In this document: in pieces, positions 35,456 through 44,186 of the stretch
Numbering within the stretch: the stretch's first letter is position 1
How the letters are laid out: each line of letters starts with the position of its first letter
Assembly: GCF_023715405.1 (NCBI RefSeq)
Contig: NZ_JAMBOC010000001.1
Location: 1,488,001 to 1,552,000 of the forward strand
From: Solibacillus isronensis
GTDB taxonomy: Bacteria; Bacillota; Bacilli; Bacillales_A; Planococcaceae
Length of the DNA stretch: 64,000 nt
Reading direction: 5' to 3'
Notes under the pieces: model-generated
The model's input: the letters and a program-made list of their open reading frames with translations, nothing else
Told to the model about the DNA's origin: nothing
The model's database searches: none
Program-made: the position numbers and the translations under genes

Positions 35456-35968
35456 ATGATGGGAATATTAACGGGTAACCCAAAAGACGAACCGTTACAT
35501 TATGGAGAAGTTTTTAACATTTGGACAAGTTTGGCTGCAGGTTACAGTATGATTGCAGGGTATCAGACTTTTTATAATCATGCCGGTGACCAGGACTTGA
35601 AAAAAATAATTGAAGACTTTATCCAATTTGCAAGAGATGAAGTTAAGCAATTAGAAAAAATTCTTAAATTAAATGGAGTTGGACTTCCTCCTGCACCACC
35701 AGAACGTCCTGAAGCACGAATCGAAAATATCCCGCCAGGAGCAAGATTCAATGATCCTGAAATAAGTGCAGCATTATCTGTAGATGTCGCTGCCGGTTTA
35801 GTTGCTTGCAGTCAGGCTATGGGTATGACAATGCGAGAAGATATCGGAATGATGTATGGTCAATTCCATACGGCTAAGGCACAGCTTGGAGCAAAGCTAT
35901 TGCGCCTAAACAAATCAAAAGGCTGGCTCATCCCTCCACCATTGCATCTGCACCATCCATTGCATTGA
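35456..35968 (+). CDS. DUF3231 family protein, probably spore related
   Basis: 170 aa, helical. DUF3231 proteins are found in spore formers and look like four-helix bundles; function unknown. Here LHYGEVFNIWTSLAAGYSMIAGYQTFYNHA begins the first helix pair and the C-terminus is Pro/His rich (LIPPPLHLHHPLH). A Pro-rich loop LPPAPPERPEAR lies in the middle. ATG at 35456 follows AAAGGA by 6 bases. A sigma-G type promoter upstream suggests forespore expression. Family assignment is from memory of sequence style and length, moderate. Confidence 0.75.
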   Translation: MMGILTGNPKDEPLHYGEVFNIWTSLAAGYSMIAGYQTFYNHAGDQDLKKIIEDFIQFARDEVKQLEKILKLNGVGLPPAPPERPEARIENIPPGARFNDPEISAALSVDVAAGLVACSQAMGMTMREDIGMMYGQFHTAKAQLGAKLLRLNKSKGWLIPPPLHLHHPLH

Positions 35969-36048
35969 TGAAGTATTGAATCCCTTAATAATTATTTGTC
36001 ATTTTATATTGCACTACGATACAATCCCCCATTCATCATATAAACAAT

Positions 36049-36080
36049 AACGCCATTTCTTTAATAGGAAATGGCGTTTT
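36049..36080 (+). terminator. intrinsic terminator after the DUF3231 gene
   Basis: AACGCCATTTC pairs with GAAATGGCGTT, then TTGATTTT. Confidence 0.85.
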
Positions 36081-36100
36081 GATTTTATATAGTGCTCCCT

Positions 36101-36142
36101 TAATAACCAAAAGTTATATCAGAATAAAAAATAAGTATTTTT
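36101..36142. promoter_or_regulatory. second copy of the LysR-type site, no gene behind it
   Basis: A 41-bp stretch matching the one at 37380-37420 at 35 of 41 positions without gaps. Both contain the ATAAC-N5-GTTAT palindrome (here 36103-36117). Nothing recognisable follows before the lysR terminator; the rest of this 512-bp gap (35969-36480) is AT-rich with no gene I can support. Confidence 0.6.
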
Positions 36143-36431
36143 CATAATAAAAAAATCCATGTATATTTTACTTGTGCAAAAGATTGTTTGTCTCTGCATA
36201 AATAACCTAATTTAAATTCGTTTCACTCTCGAATTTAAGTTACGATTTTGTAATTCAGGACTTTTACTCAGTCTTATCATTGGATTTTACAGCCTCCAAC
36301 TTTAAAATTCAAAGCCATCAAATTTCTTGGAGGAAATTTGGACGAATTATAGTTTATTAAGTTCTGCTCAACGAATGACTTCTAAACTATTACAATACAT
36401 TGTTCGACAAAACAATCAACTCCCCCTAATA

Positions 36432-36467
36432 AAATGTCCCCGTCTATGTTCAATAGGCGGGGAATTC
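36432..36467 (-). terminator. intrinsic terminator after lysR
   Basis: CCCCGCCTAT and ATAGACGGGG arms, then ACATTTTATT on the minus strand. Confidence 0.7.
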
Positions 36468-36480
36468 GTCTTTTAAAGGG

Positions 36481-37362
36481 TTATTTATGTGTACTCTCAA
36501 AATAATTATAACAATGCTGAATAAATGCTTTAGAAATGGCTGTAGTATACGTATATTTATGTTTTAATAATCCAATTGTCCGAGTAAATTCTCCATTTTC
36601 AATTCGGATATGCCTGATTTTATCATCATACATACTCATCGACGTTTCAGGTGTAAAGGCAGCACCACGACCATTCTTTACAAGCTGAAGTATCGTCGTC
36701 GCTTCCTCTACTTCCACTTGGTATTCAGGTGTATAACCGTTCTCCCGACAAAAATCATCCGTCAGCTGCCGAAAACGGTATTCAGCAGTCAGACCAATGA
36801 ATGGTAAAGAACGCAATTCGGAAAGGTTAACCGACTCCAATTCAGCTTCCGGGTATGTCGAAGGTACCGTTAAAAATATTTCCTCGTTGAACAAAGGAAG
36901 CCATTCCACATTCGGGTGATTCAACTTTTCCGTTGTGATACACAAATCAAATTTTCCATATTCGATAAATTGTTCAAGATTATCCTTCGATAGTGGCACT
37001 TGCTTATATTTAATGGATGGATAAAAATTTAAAAATTCATTTAATATATTCGTAAATGTATATGGTAACGTTGTAACAATGGACAATTCCCCATTGCCCT
37101 GCTCACGAAATTCACGTAAACCTCGCTCCAGATCCAGGATTTCCGCAAAAATTCGTTCCGCTCGTTTAAATAAAAATTCACCATTTGAATTAAGTGTAAT
37201 GCGTTTGCCGTTACGGTAAAAAAGATCCATCTCCAATTCTTCCTCCAGCTGCGCAATTGCCTTACTTAATGCCGGTTGTGAAATTAAAAGTTCTTTTGCG
37301 GCATGTGACATATTTTGTACTTTCGCTGTTTCATAAAAATAGCGCAGTTTCACTAAATCCAT
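36481..37362 (-). CDS. LysR family transcription regulator
   Basis: 293 aa. N-terminal winged helix (residues 1-60: LRYFYETAKVQNMSHAAKEL … SQPALSKAIAQLEEEL) and a periplasmic-protein-like ligand domain (about 90-290). Divergent from an SDR gene at 37499; LysR regulators usually activate the divergent neighbour when they bind a small molecule. A palindrome ATAAC-N5-GTTAT lies in the intergenic DNA. Likely regulator of the SDR-MFS pair; effector unknown. Confidence 0.93.
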   Translation of the reverse strand: MDLVKLRYFYETAKVQNMSHAAKELLISQPALSKAIAQLEEELEMDLFYRNGKRITLNSNGEFLFKRAERIFAEILDLERGLREFREQGNGELSIVTTLPYTFTNILNEFLNFYPSIKYKQVPLSKDNLEQFIEYGKFDLCITTEKLNHPNVEWLPLFNEEIFLTVPSTYPEAELESVNLSELRSLPFIGLTAEYRFRQLTDDFCRENGYTPEYQVEVEEATTILQLVKNGRGAAFTPETSMSMYDDKIRHIRIENGEFTRTIGLLKHKYTYTTAISKAFIQHCYNYFESTHK

Positions 37363-37379
37363 TCAAATTGCCTCCTCTA

Positions 37380-37420
37380 AATAACTTTAAGTTATATCAA
37401 CATAAGAAATAAGTATTTTT
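37380..37420. promoter_or_regulatory. LysR-type binding site between lysR and the SDR gene
   Basis: Contains the perfect palindrome ATAACTT-T-AAGTTAT (37381-37395), an ATAAC-N5-GTTAT LysR box, then ATAAGAAATAAGTATTTTT. Copied at 36101-36142. Confidence 0.65.
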
Positions 37421-37498
37421 AATTATATGTACCATAAGTTTAAGATATAAATTGCGCGCAAGCAATTATTAAAAAATTGATTTAAGGAGAGATCTACT

Positions 37499-38236
37499 AT
37501 GCGATTACAAAATAAAGTTGCCATAATTACAGGTGCAGCATCAGGAATGGGTCAAGGCGAAGCAATTCGTTTTGCTAAAGAAGGGGCAAAAGTCGTTGTT
37601 GCAGACTTAAACCTGGAAGGGGCAAAAGCTGTTGCAGAAGAGATTAAAGCAGCTGGCGGCGAAGCAATCGCTGTACCGGTAAATGTCATGAAAACAGAAG
37701 ACATTTTAAACTGCATTAAAGTGACAGAAGAAACATTCGGTCCAGTTGATGTACTAGTAAACAATGCAGGTGTATTCGACAAGTATCAAAAATCGCTTGA
37801 AACTACATTAGATCAATGGAAATTTTTAATTGATATTAATTTAACAAGCATGTTCGAATTCTGTAACGCTATATTACCAAGCATGATTGAGCGTCAAACT
37901 GGTGCAATCGTAAATATTTGTTCAGTTGCCGGTTTAGTTGCAGGTAAAGGTGGAGCAGCATATACAGCTTCTAAACATGGTGCAATCGGTTACACAAAAC
38001 ATTTATCTAGCGAATACGCTCGCTACGGTATAAAAATCAATGCAATTTGCCCGGGTACAATTGAAACACCTTTAGTAAAAGACGTTTTAGCTGGTCTTTC
38101 TAAAGAAGCTGTACCGACACGTACATTTGGTCAAGTTGAAGAAGTAGCAGACTTAGCTGTATTTTTAGCATCTGATGAAGCGAAATTTATGAGCGGTACT
38201 GCGGTAACAATTGATGGCGGTTTCACAATTCAATAA
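37499..38236 (+). CDS. short-chain dehydrogenase/reductase
   Basis: 245 aa classical SDR. Cofactor loop TGAASGMGQG (residues about 11-20), NNAG (about 88), catalytic Ser in NICSVAG and Tyr-x3-Lys in YTASKHG. Acidic ADLNLE after beta-2 suggests NAD rather than NADP. Substrate unknown. It is followed 66 bp later by an OFA-type MFS transporter; a 9-bp stem hairpin lies between (38259-38281). Together with lysR this looks like a small catabolic locus. Confidence 0.92.
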   Translation: MRLQNKVAIITGAASGMGQGEAIRFAKEGAKVVVADLNLEGAKAVAEEIKAAGGEAIAVPVNVMKTEDILNCIKVTEETFGPVDVLVNNAGVFDKYQKSLETTLDQWKFLIDINLTSMFEFCNAILPSMIERQTGAIVNICSVAGLVAGKGGAAYTASKHGAIGYTKHLSSEYARYGIKINAICPGTIETPLVKDVLAGLSKEAVPTRTFGQVEEVADLAVFLASDEAKFMSGTAVTIDGGFTIQ

Positions 38237-38258
38237 ATGATTTTACAAAAATGAAGAG

Positions 38259-38281
38259 GAGAAGCAATTCACTTGCTTCTC
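38259..38281 (+). other. hairpin between the SDR and MFS genes
   Basis: GAGAAGCAA-TTCAC-TTGCTTCTC, no T-run, 21 bp before the MFS ATG. May alter transcript stability between the two cistrons. Confidence 0.5.
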
Positions 38282-38302
38282 TTATACATCAAAGGAGATA
38301 GC

Positions 38303-39547
38303 ATGAAAAAACAAGGAAAAATGCACTATGCATGGTGGATCATGATCGCAAGTGCTGCGATTTATGCGGCAAGTGTCGGGATCATCGTAAGCTGTGCTGG
38401 TCTATTATATCGCGCTGTTGCACAAGATTTCGGTGTTGGTGTATCTGATATTAGTTTGTATACATCAATTATGTATTTAACGGTAACAATTTTCTTACCG
38501 TTCGCTGGGAAGTTTCTAAATAAATTCGATGTTCGTTATATTTTAACAATAGCTGGTATTATAAATGCACTCGCATTCGGATTAATGGGCTTCTATACAT
38601 CTGCCTGGAATTTCTACATCTCAGGTGTAGCACTTGGTATCGGTAGTACATTCTTAATTTATGGAACGATTCCATTACTAATCAACAATTGGTTTAAAGC
38701 AAAAGCCGGTACGGCATTAGGTTTTGCAATGGCTTTCATGGGTATTGGTGGTGCGATTTTCGCTCAAATCACTGGTGCGTTAATCGAATCAATCGGCTGG
38801 CGTCCAACATACATGATTTTAGGTGTATGTATTGCCCTATTAATTTTGCCGTTTACATTATTCGTTATTCGTTCAAAACCCGAAGATATGAACAAACAGC
38901 CTTATGGTGCTGAAGAAACAACAAATAAAGAGGCTGTACAAGCACAACCTGAAACTGGGGTAATGAAGAAAGTTGCCATCAAAACAATTCCATTCTATTT
39001 AATTTTAGGATTTACAGGTTTATTTGGTTTAGCATCTACAGTTGGCTTCCACGTACCAAACTTTATCCAGTCAGTTGGTTTCTCTGCTGCAATGGCCGCT
39101 ACAGGTGTTACATGTGTGACGATCGGCCAAACGGGCGGGAAGTTCCTGATCGGTGCGGTTAACGATAAATTTGGCGTTAAATTAGCACTGTTGACAGGTA
39201 TCGGCAGTGGTATTTTAGGTACGATTGCGCTGCTGTTCTCTGATTCATTCGGCATCGGTATGATGTATTTAGGTGCATTATTATTCGGTATCGGTTTCTC
39301 AGGGTCTACCCTTTTACCTCCAATGGTTATTCGTGAAGTATTTGGCGGTAGAGACTATGCATCCATTTATACTACAATCATGTCTGCTTCAACATTAGGT
39401 GTTGCGGTCGGTACTACTTTATTCAGTTATATTTTCGATACAACTGGTTCTTACTACATCGTATTTATTACGGTAATTACGTTATTCGTAGTTGTTATTT
39501 CTTCAAGTATCTTCTCATTGAACTGGAAGAAAAAATTAAATGTTTAA
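38303..39547 (+). CDS. MFS transporter, oxalate/formate antiporter (OFA) type
   Basis: 414 aa, 12 predicted membrane helices in two halves with a central loop (about 195-225). MHYAWWIMIASAAIYAASVG is the typical OFA start, and FGVGVSDISLYTSIMYLTVT and GGRDYASIYTTIMSA support this group. OFA proteins move small carboxylates. ATG at 38303 has AAAGGAG 5 bases upstream; ten extra upstream codons are unsupported. Likely imports the substrate of the SDR pathway (inference). Confidence 0.88.
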   Translation: MKKQGKMHYAWWIMIASAAIYAASVGIIVSCAGLLYRAVAQDFGVGVSDISLYTSIMYLTVTIFLPFAGKFLNKFDVRYILTIAGIINALAFGLMGFYTSAWNFYISGVALGIGSTFLIYGTIPLLINNWFKAKAGTALGFAMAFMGIGGAIFAQITGALIESIGWRPTYMILGVCIALLILPFTLFVIRSKPEDMNKQPYGAEETTNKEAVQAQPETGVMKKVAIKTIPFYLILGFTGLFGLASTVGFHVPNFIQSVGFSAAMAATGVTCVTIGQTGGKFLIGAVNDKFGVKLALLTGIGSGILGTIALLFSDSFGIGMMYLGALLFGIGFSGSTLLPPMVIREVFGGRDYASIYTTIMSASTLGVAVGTTLFSYIFDTTGSYYIVFITVITLFVVVISSSIFSLNWKKKLNV

Positions 39548-39613
39548 AAAGTAAAATTTATACTCTTTTGTAACTTACAAGCATACCATTCAAACTTGTT
39601 GTTCGTTATAAAT

Positions 39614-39653
39614 AAAGCCTTCGTCAAAATTGATTGACGAAGGCTTTTTATTA
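39614..39653. terminator. bidirectional terminator between MFS and ABC genes
   Basis: AAAGCCTTCGTCAA pairs with TTGACGAAGGCTTT, with T-runs on both strands. Confidence 0.85.
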
Positions 39654-40562
39654 TATAACTTCATGATAGTAAAGGGCATATAAATCATTCAATGTCACTT
39701 TGCCAAATGCAAAGTCCATTACATTGTTATCCACCAAAAATTCAGTTAGATCGCTTAACAGCATCGGTTCCGAACTAGGGAGATGCAGCAGTGTCATATC
39801 CGTAACGAGTGTTTGCTGCTCGATTAGCGGATATTTCTCCTTTAGGAGCGCTTTTACGGACTCCTCCATATTTTTTACCCGTACTGTTTTAATTTTCGCC
39901 TGACTGAACCCTTCAATGATTTCATTTGTATCGACCAGCTTCCCTTCATTAAACAGGAAAATCCGGTCCGCATATTTTTCCAGATTATCAAGTAAGTGCG
40001 AAGCGATAATGATCATTTTCCCCTCAGCCTTTTTCTTCATTAAAATCCTAGAAATCACTTCAATATTATTCGGATCAAGCCCGTTCATTACTTCGTCCAT
40101 CATCATAATGTCTGTATTCGCCACAATTTGCATCGCAAAACAAAGCCGCTGACGCATGCCGAGTGAATAAGTCCCAGTTTTCTTATTTACATAATGGCCC
40201 ATATTCAGCGCTTCAATTGTTTCGTCGATCAGTTTCGGATCAGACTTCCACATCGTTGCGAACATTTTTAAATGGGCACGTCCGCTTAAATGATTATATA
40301 AATCGCTTTGATCCGGCATCATCGACACAAACTTGTGGATTTTTACCTCACTGGATTTATTTGAATAGCTAAGATTATCGTTAAATGATACTTTTCCGCT
40401 TGTTGGCGGCAAATAGTTCATAATGACATTCATCAAAGTAGATTTACCGGTTCCGTTCGGTGCAACTAGCCCGATCATTTCGCCTTGTTCAAACTTGATC
40501 GAAATATCGTTTAGCACTTTTTTATCAGCAAACTGAACGGTAATATTTTCAATAGCAATCAT
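39651..40562 (-). CDS. ABC transporter ATP-binding protein
   Basis: 303 aa. Walker A APNGTGKST, signature YSLGMRQRL, Walker B IMMMDEVMNGLDP and switch His in IIASHLLDN. A C-terminal region (220-303) of the CcmA/exporter type follows. Third gene of an operon with two permeases (11-13 bp gaps), so it energises an ABC-2 type exporter. Substrate not known; immunity or lipid/peptide export are possible. Confidence 0.93.
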   Translation of the reverse strand: MIAIENITVQFADKKVLNDISIKFEQGEMIGLVAPNGTGKSTLMNVIMNYLPPTSGKVSFNDNLSYSNKSSEVKIHKFVSMMPDQSDLYNHLSGRAHLKMFATMWKSDPKLIDETIEALNMGHYVNKKTGTYSLGMRQRLCFAMQIVANTDIMMMDEVMNGLDPNNIEVISRILMKKKAEGKMIIIASHLLDNLEKYADRIFLFNEGKLVDTNEIIEGFSQAKIKTVRVKNMEESVKALLKEKYPLIEQQTLVTDMTLLHLPSSEPMLLSDLTEFLVDNNVMDFAFGKVTLNDLYALYYHEVI

Positions 40563-40574
40563 TCGTTGTCCCCC

Positions 40575-41789
40575 CTATTTTACAAGCTTGAAACGTTTAA
40601 TAAGTGAAATGAGCAACACAATCACCAATAGAATAACCGCGCATATTGTCAATAATAGCAGGCCGTATTGATAATCTACATTCTCACTTCCTAAATAATA
40701 GTTCTGATAACCAGATACAACTTTTCCGACATGGATATACGTAGTAGGAACTTTTTCCACTTCCCAAAAATATCCGATACCGCGGCTTATATAAAACTTT
40801 TCGCCAAAAATGACCAATAGTCCGACTGCCAAATTCACCATTTCTTGGCGGAACAGTACACTGCATAAAATTACAACATTGATTATGACAATGAACCATA
40901 CAATCAGTAATGATAAAGACCGACCCAAAAACATGCCTAATGTCATCATATTAGCTAAACTCTCATTCCCCCATTGCAAGAAATTAAAAGCATACTCGGG
41001 TGATGGCAGTTTAAGATGGCCGAAACCTGATTGAGCCCCGATTATCATAAAACCAATAAGTAAAGGTACAAATAATGTGATACTGCCGATAAAAGCAACA
41101 CCTATTTTTACGAGCAGCTTCTTCCAGTCCGCAATCGGAAAGCCTTTCAGCACAGACGGGTGACGACGATCCTTCGTCACAATATCGATCGCCAGTAATA
41201 AGGTACAAATAATTAATATTAAAGGAAGCGGACCTTTCAGAAGTCGCTCAAACGTCTGCAATGCCGTACGCTGTTCAAAAACACCAATCGACAATTCGTA
41301 ATTAGCCTCATTAAAAGCACCGTACCGGAAATGTTGATCCATCGCATTTAAAGCACCTTCAACATTTGCAAATTCCCTGTCTGCCACATAATATCGGTCA
41401 TTATAGAAAAGGTTTTCATTATAAAATGTCAAATAGTTCATTTGAATATACCAGTCGCTTGTTACTTCCGCATACTTTTTCAGATCATTTGCATCAAGGG
41501 CATCCATTCTTGCCTTATCCAGCGGGTTGATATCAGCAAAATCATAATATGCTCTAACTGATGTCGGATGTATTTCCCTTAAATCCCTCTTACTTAAATC
41601 ATCAATAAATTCCTGACGCGTTAAATAGCGGGCTTCAATTTCCTCCCTGTCGACCTTTTCAATAGGATCATAGGCAGGTGCAATCTTAAACGCATAAAAT
41701 ATCGCAGCAAATGCCAGCAGAAAATAGACCGCCAAGTTTTTCTTATTCGTAAAAAACTGTTTCAGTTCAAATTTAAAATATCCGTACAT
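40575..41789 (-). CDS. ABC-2 type permease (second subunit)
   Basis: 404 aa. One N-terminal membrane helix (19-37), a long outside domain (about 40-180; many Tyr/Asp/Asn), then five membrane helices at about 190-400. Typical of ABC-2 permeases with large outside loops. It is not highly similar to the first permease but has the same plan. Between the ATPase and the other permease gene. Confidence 0.85.
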   Translation of the reverse strand: MYGYFKFELKQFFTNKKNLAVYFLLAFAAIFYAFKIAPAYDPIEKVDREEIEARYLTRQEFIDDLSKRDLREIHPTSVRAYYDFADINPLDKARMDALDANDLKKYAEVTSDWYIQMNYLTFYNENLFYNDRYYVADREFANVEGALNAMDQHFRYGAFNEANYELSIGVFEQRTALQTFERLLKGPLPLILIICTLLLAIDIVTKDRRHPSVLKGFPIADWKKLLVKIGVAFIGSITLFVPLLIGFMIIGAQSGFGHLKLPSPEYAFNFLQWGNESLANMMTLGMFLGRSLSLLIVWFIVIINVVILCSVLFRQEMVNLAVGLLVIFGEKFYISRGIGYFWEVEKVPTTYIHVGKVVSGYQNYYLGSENVDYQYGLLLLTICAVILLVIVLLISLIKRFKLVK

Positions 41790-41800
41790 TTCTTTCCCCC

Positions 41801-42916
41801 CTAGGCCCTTTTAATTTTTCCTGTAGAGAAGAATGTTTTAATGACGAATAACATGATTAAAATACAAATACTCATAATCAGTAATCCGATATTCATCGTT
41901 ACATCCACAGGACGCACTAAATCCAACGGCATTCCATTTAAAATTTCATTGAAGTTCATGAAATGGAACGGATTGTACGGGAACACACTAATAATTAAAG
42001 GGAAAATAATCGGTAAAAAGAATAGAATCAAATGAACAAACAATGTCAAATACATATTTTTCAGCAGTACATTTAAAATAATGGACAAAAGCATTACAAA
42101 TATCGAAATGACAAACATATAGACAATGCAAAGTGCAATATAGTACACACTTGAAATTAATGTCGGCTCTCCGAAATAGACGGCCACTTGTTCAGAGCCT
42201 TCTCCCAATCCATTGAATAACAAGGGTGAAGCACTAATAAAGATGAGCGCAATAAATGCGACAACATACAAAAAGGCAATGATACATTTGGATATTACAT
42301 ATTGGTCAAATCGGACCGGGTAACCTTTAATAATGCTTGAATGCTCAAAATCATCCAGTAAAATCGAACTCGTATAGAAACTCATAAATATGTACCAGCC
42401 AACACCTACTAAACTAAAGAAATACAACAAAAACGGTATGTAATGAGATAGATCGCTAATCGTATTTTTGCCCGATTCGTACATCACTTTAAAATATAAG
42501 TAATTCATTGAATTTTGAAACTTTGTAGGCAGCAAATCCTTCACTTTTTCGTACTCTTCCATATCAAAAGCTTGTTGCCGCAACTCAGCAATACGATAGG
42601 AAGCCTCATAATACATCGGATAGTTTTCTACAGTTAATGAAGCAATTTGTAAGGCCACGGCACTTTTCTGCTGTGTCAGATTTTTAAATAAATCACTGCC
42701 ATCCCCGTCCCTTGAGGCATCCTGAACTTGGAACTTGGATAATACAGCACGCGAACTGTAGTAGTCGCCTCTTTTCTCATTGAGCTGATCCCCTACTGAC
42801 TCTGCCTTAATAAAAAACATACATCCAAACACAATAACGATCACTGCGAGTAACGCAACAATATTTTTTCGGTTAGAGCGTTCGATGAGAAATCCAATTT
42901 TTAATGCCTGCAACAT
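41801..42916 (-). CDS. ABC-2 type permease (first subunit)
   Basis: 371 aa, start ATG 42916 with GAGGGG 7 bases upstream (an upstream in-frame start lacks one). Same plan as the next permease: N-terminal helix (23-41), outer domain (45-170), then five helices (about 175-370). First gene of the operon; two non-identical permeases suggest a heterodimeric channel. Confidence 0.85.
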   Translation of the reverse strand: MLQALKIGFLIERSNRKNIVALLAVIVIVFGCMFFIKAESVGDQLNEKRGDYYSSRAVLSKFQVQDASRDGDGSDLFKNLTQQKSAVALQIASLTVENYPMYYEASYRIAELRQQAFDMEEYEKVKDLLPTKFQNSMNYLYFKVMYESGKNTISDLSHYIPFLLYFFSLVGVGWYIFMSFYTSSILLDDFEHSSIIKGYPVRFDQYVISKCIIAFLYVVAFIALIFISASPLLFNGLGEGSEQVAVYFGEPTLISSVYYIALCIVYMFVISIFVMLLSIILNVLLKNMYLTLFVHLILFFLPIIFPLIISVFPYNPFHFMNFNEILNGMPLDLVRPVDVTMNIGLLIMSICILIMLFVIKTFFSTGKIKRA

Positions 42917-43291
42917 ATGTAATCCCCTCCCCCTTCTATATATCGACATTGAAAACGGTTACAAACCTAAATTTCGATTTATTGGGTACTTTATTAGAAT
43001 AATCTATCAATTAATAATTTACAAACTAAAAGGTAAATTTTCAAAAAACAGGAAAATAAACGCTTTAAATCAACACTTTAATTTAACTATTTCGTTTCAT
43101 AATTGAAGTCAATATGAGATGAAATTATTTTTGTATAATACACCTATTTTTTACAAATTTATGAACTTTATATTTCTACCACGATTCGACACTTTATTAT
43201 TTCTTAATAGGATACGATGAATAAGCGCTATTATATTTAATTCGAAAATATAAAACAGCGTAATACTTCAGAAAGGAACATAAATTTAGCA
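42917..43291. other. gap between ABC operon and Spo0E-like gene
   Basis: AT-rich DNA. A TGTATAAT -10 element is at about 43132-43139 on the plus strand, and TTCGACA (43185-43191) resembles half of a Spo0A box. No gene longer than about 30 codons with a ribosome site was found. Confidence 0.4.
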
Positions 43292-43468
43292 ATGAAATTT
43301 TTATTTTTCAAAAAAATATTTAGACTAAGATTGAGAATAAGAATTGAATCTAAAAGAAAAGACATGTACAAAAAAGCAAATGATCTAGGATTCACACACC
43401 CTGAAGTAGTACATTGCAGTCAAGAATTAGATGAATTACTTAATAAGTATTCAGATACTGCTGCATAA
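43292..43468 (+). CDS. Spo0E-like aspartyl-phosphate phosphatase
   Basis: 58 aa. The Spo0E-family signature SQELDELLNKY is at residues 43-53, preceded by helix 1 (RIRIESKRKDMYKKANDLGFT) with the normal spacing. Family members remove phosphate from Spo0A and delay sporulation; the SQELD aspartate/glutamate region is the active surface. The N-terminus is extended and basic (MKFLFFKKIFRLRLR). AAAGGA lies 14 bases before ATG, rather far. Possible Spo0A half-box upstream. Confidence 0.8.
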   Translation: MKFLFFKKIFRLRLRIRIESKRKDMYKKANDLGFTHPEVVHCSQELDELLNKYSDTAA

Positions 43469-43540
43469 AATAGAGAGAATACATAAATAATGTTGTTCAG
43501 GTTCGTAATATGGATCTGCCATATTTATGTTTTATTAATG

Positions 43541-43610
43541 AAAAGCGTTGGAGCATACAGCCCTAACGCTTTCTTTTTAATATATTTTCATTTAGTGGTG
43601 CGTCCTCGTA
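43541..43610 (-). pseudogene. decayed copy of glnA 3' end and terminator
   Basis: Positions 43541-43590 match 44151-44200 (glnA terminator plus last codons) at 44 of 50 positions, ungapped; weaker similarity goes on to about 43610. Read on the minus strand, the relic has CAC CAC TAA ATG AAA ATA TAT TAA where glnA has GAC CAA TAT ATG AAG ATG TAC TAA. An early stop shows decay, while the hairpin remains and can serve as terminator for the Spo0E-like gene. Confidence 0.75.
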
Positions 43611-43646
43611 GTGCAGGTTTTGTACCTATATACTGTTTACCAGATA

Positions 43647-44057
43647 TTAAATCCCCTCAGTGTTCATCAATACTATTCGCCAGCCATCCGGGTCCGCAAA
43701 AGTCACACCTTTTTCTTCCCAATACGGATTTTCAGGCGGCACCTCGTGGTAGCCCATACTAGCGAGTCGAGACTTCACTGCTTGAATTTGTTCGGCATCA
43801 GGCATATAAAATACGAGCAAATTATCTTCCGTTGGTGCAGGACATGGACTTCCATCAATATGTTCAGTAAATTCCAGATGATACGATGCATCCGGTAAAC
43901 CAATCATAATACCAGTGTACCCTCGATGTCCTTTAAAGCCGCCAAGTTTTTTAAGACCAAGACCTTCACAATAAAAACGTTCAATCTGTTCTATTTGATC
44001 AGTTGGCCGTGCGATACGAAATTGTGCTACATGTAATGTTTCTGTCCACTGTTTCAT
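43647..44057 (-). CDS. VOC (glyoxalase/bleomycin resistance) superfamily protein
   Basis: 136 aa with two beta-alpha-beta-beta-beta modules. HVAQFRIARPTDQIEQIERFYCEGLGL starts module 1; LEFTEHI has the metal-type glutamate; GVTFADPDGWRIVLMN ends module 2. Likely a lyase or dioxygenase fold of unknown substrate. AAGGAGG 7-8 bases before ATG. It stands between glnA and a relic of the glnA tail, so it lies within what looks like a duplicated segment. Confidence 0.88.
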   Translation of the reverse strand: MKQWTETLHVAQFRIARPTDQIEQIERFYCEGLGLKKLGGFKGHRGYTGIMIGLPDASYHLEFTEHIDGSPCPAPTEDNLLVFYMPDAEQIQAVKSRLASMGYHEVPPENPYWEEKGVTFADPDGWRIVLMNTEGI

Positions 44058-44146
44058 TTACATCCCTCCTTACCACATTTTAGAGAGAAAAGGAGAAAAA
44101 AACTCTACAACATTAGGATGAAATAAAAATCTTAAATATTGTTTAA

Positions 44147-44186
44147 TGAAAAAAGCGTTGGAGCCTACAGCCCCAACGCTTTCTTC
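44147..44186 (-). terminator. intrinsic terminator after glnA
   Basis: AAAGCGTTGGGGC and GCTCCAACGCTTT arms then TTTTC on the minus strand; copied at 43541-43580. Confidence 0.8.

Noticed and set aside
36330-36475. Remnant gene behind the orphan LysR site (frame reading …TNYSLLSSAQRMTSKLLQ)
   Set aside because: Only about 45 codons without a recognisable family; it runs through the lysR terminator, so chance is likely.
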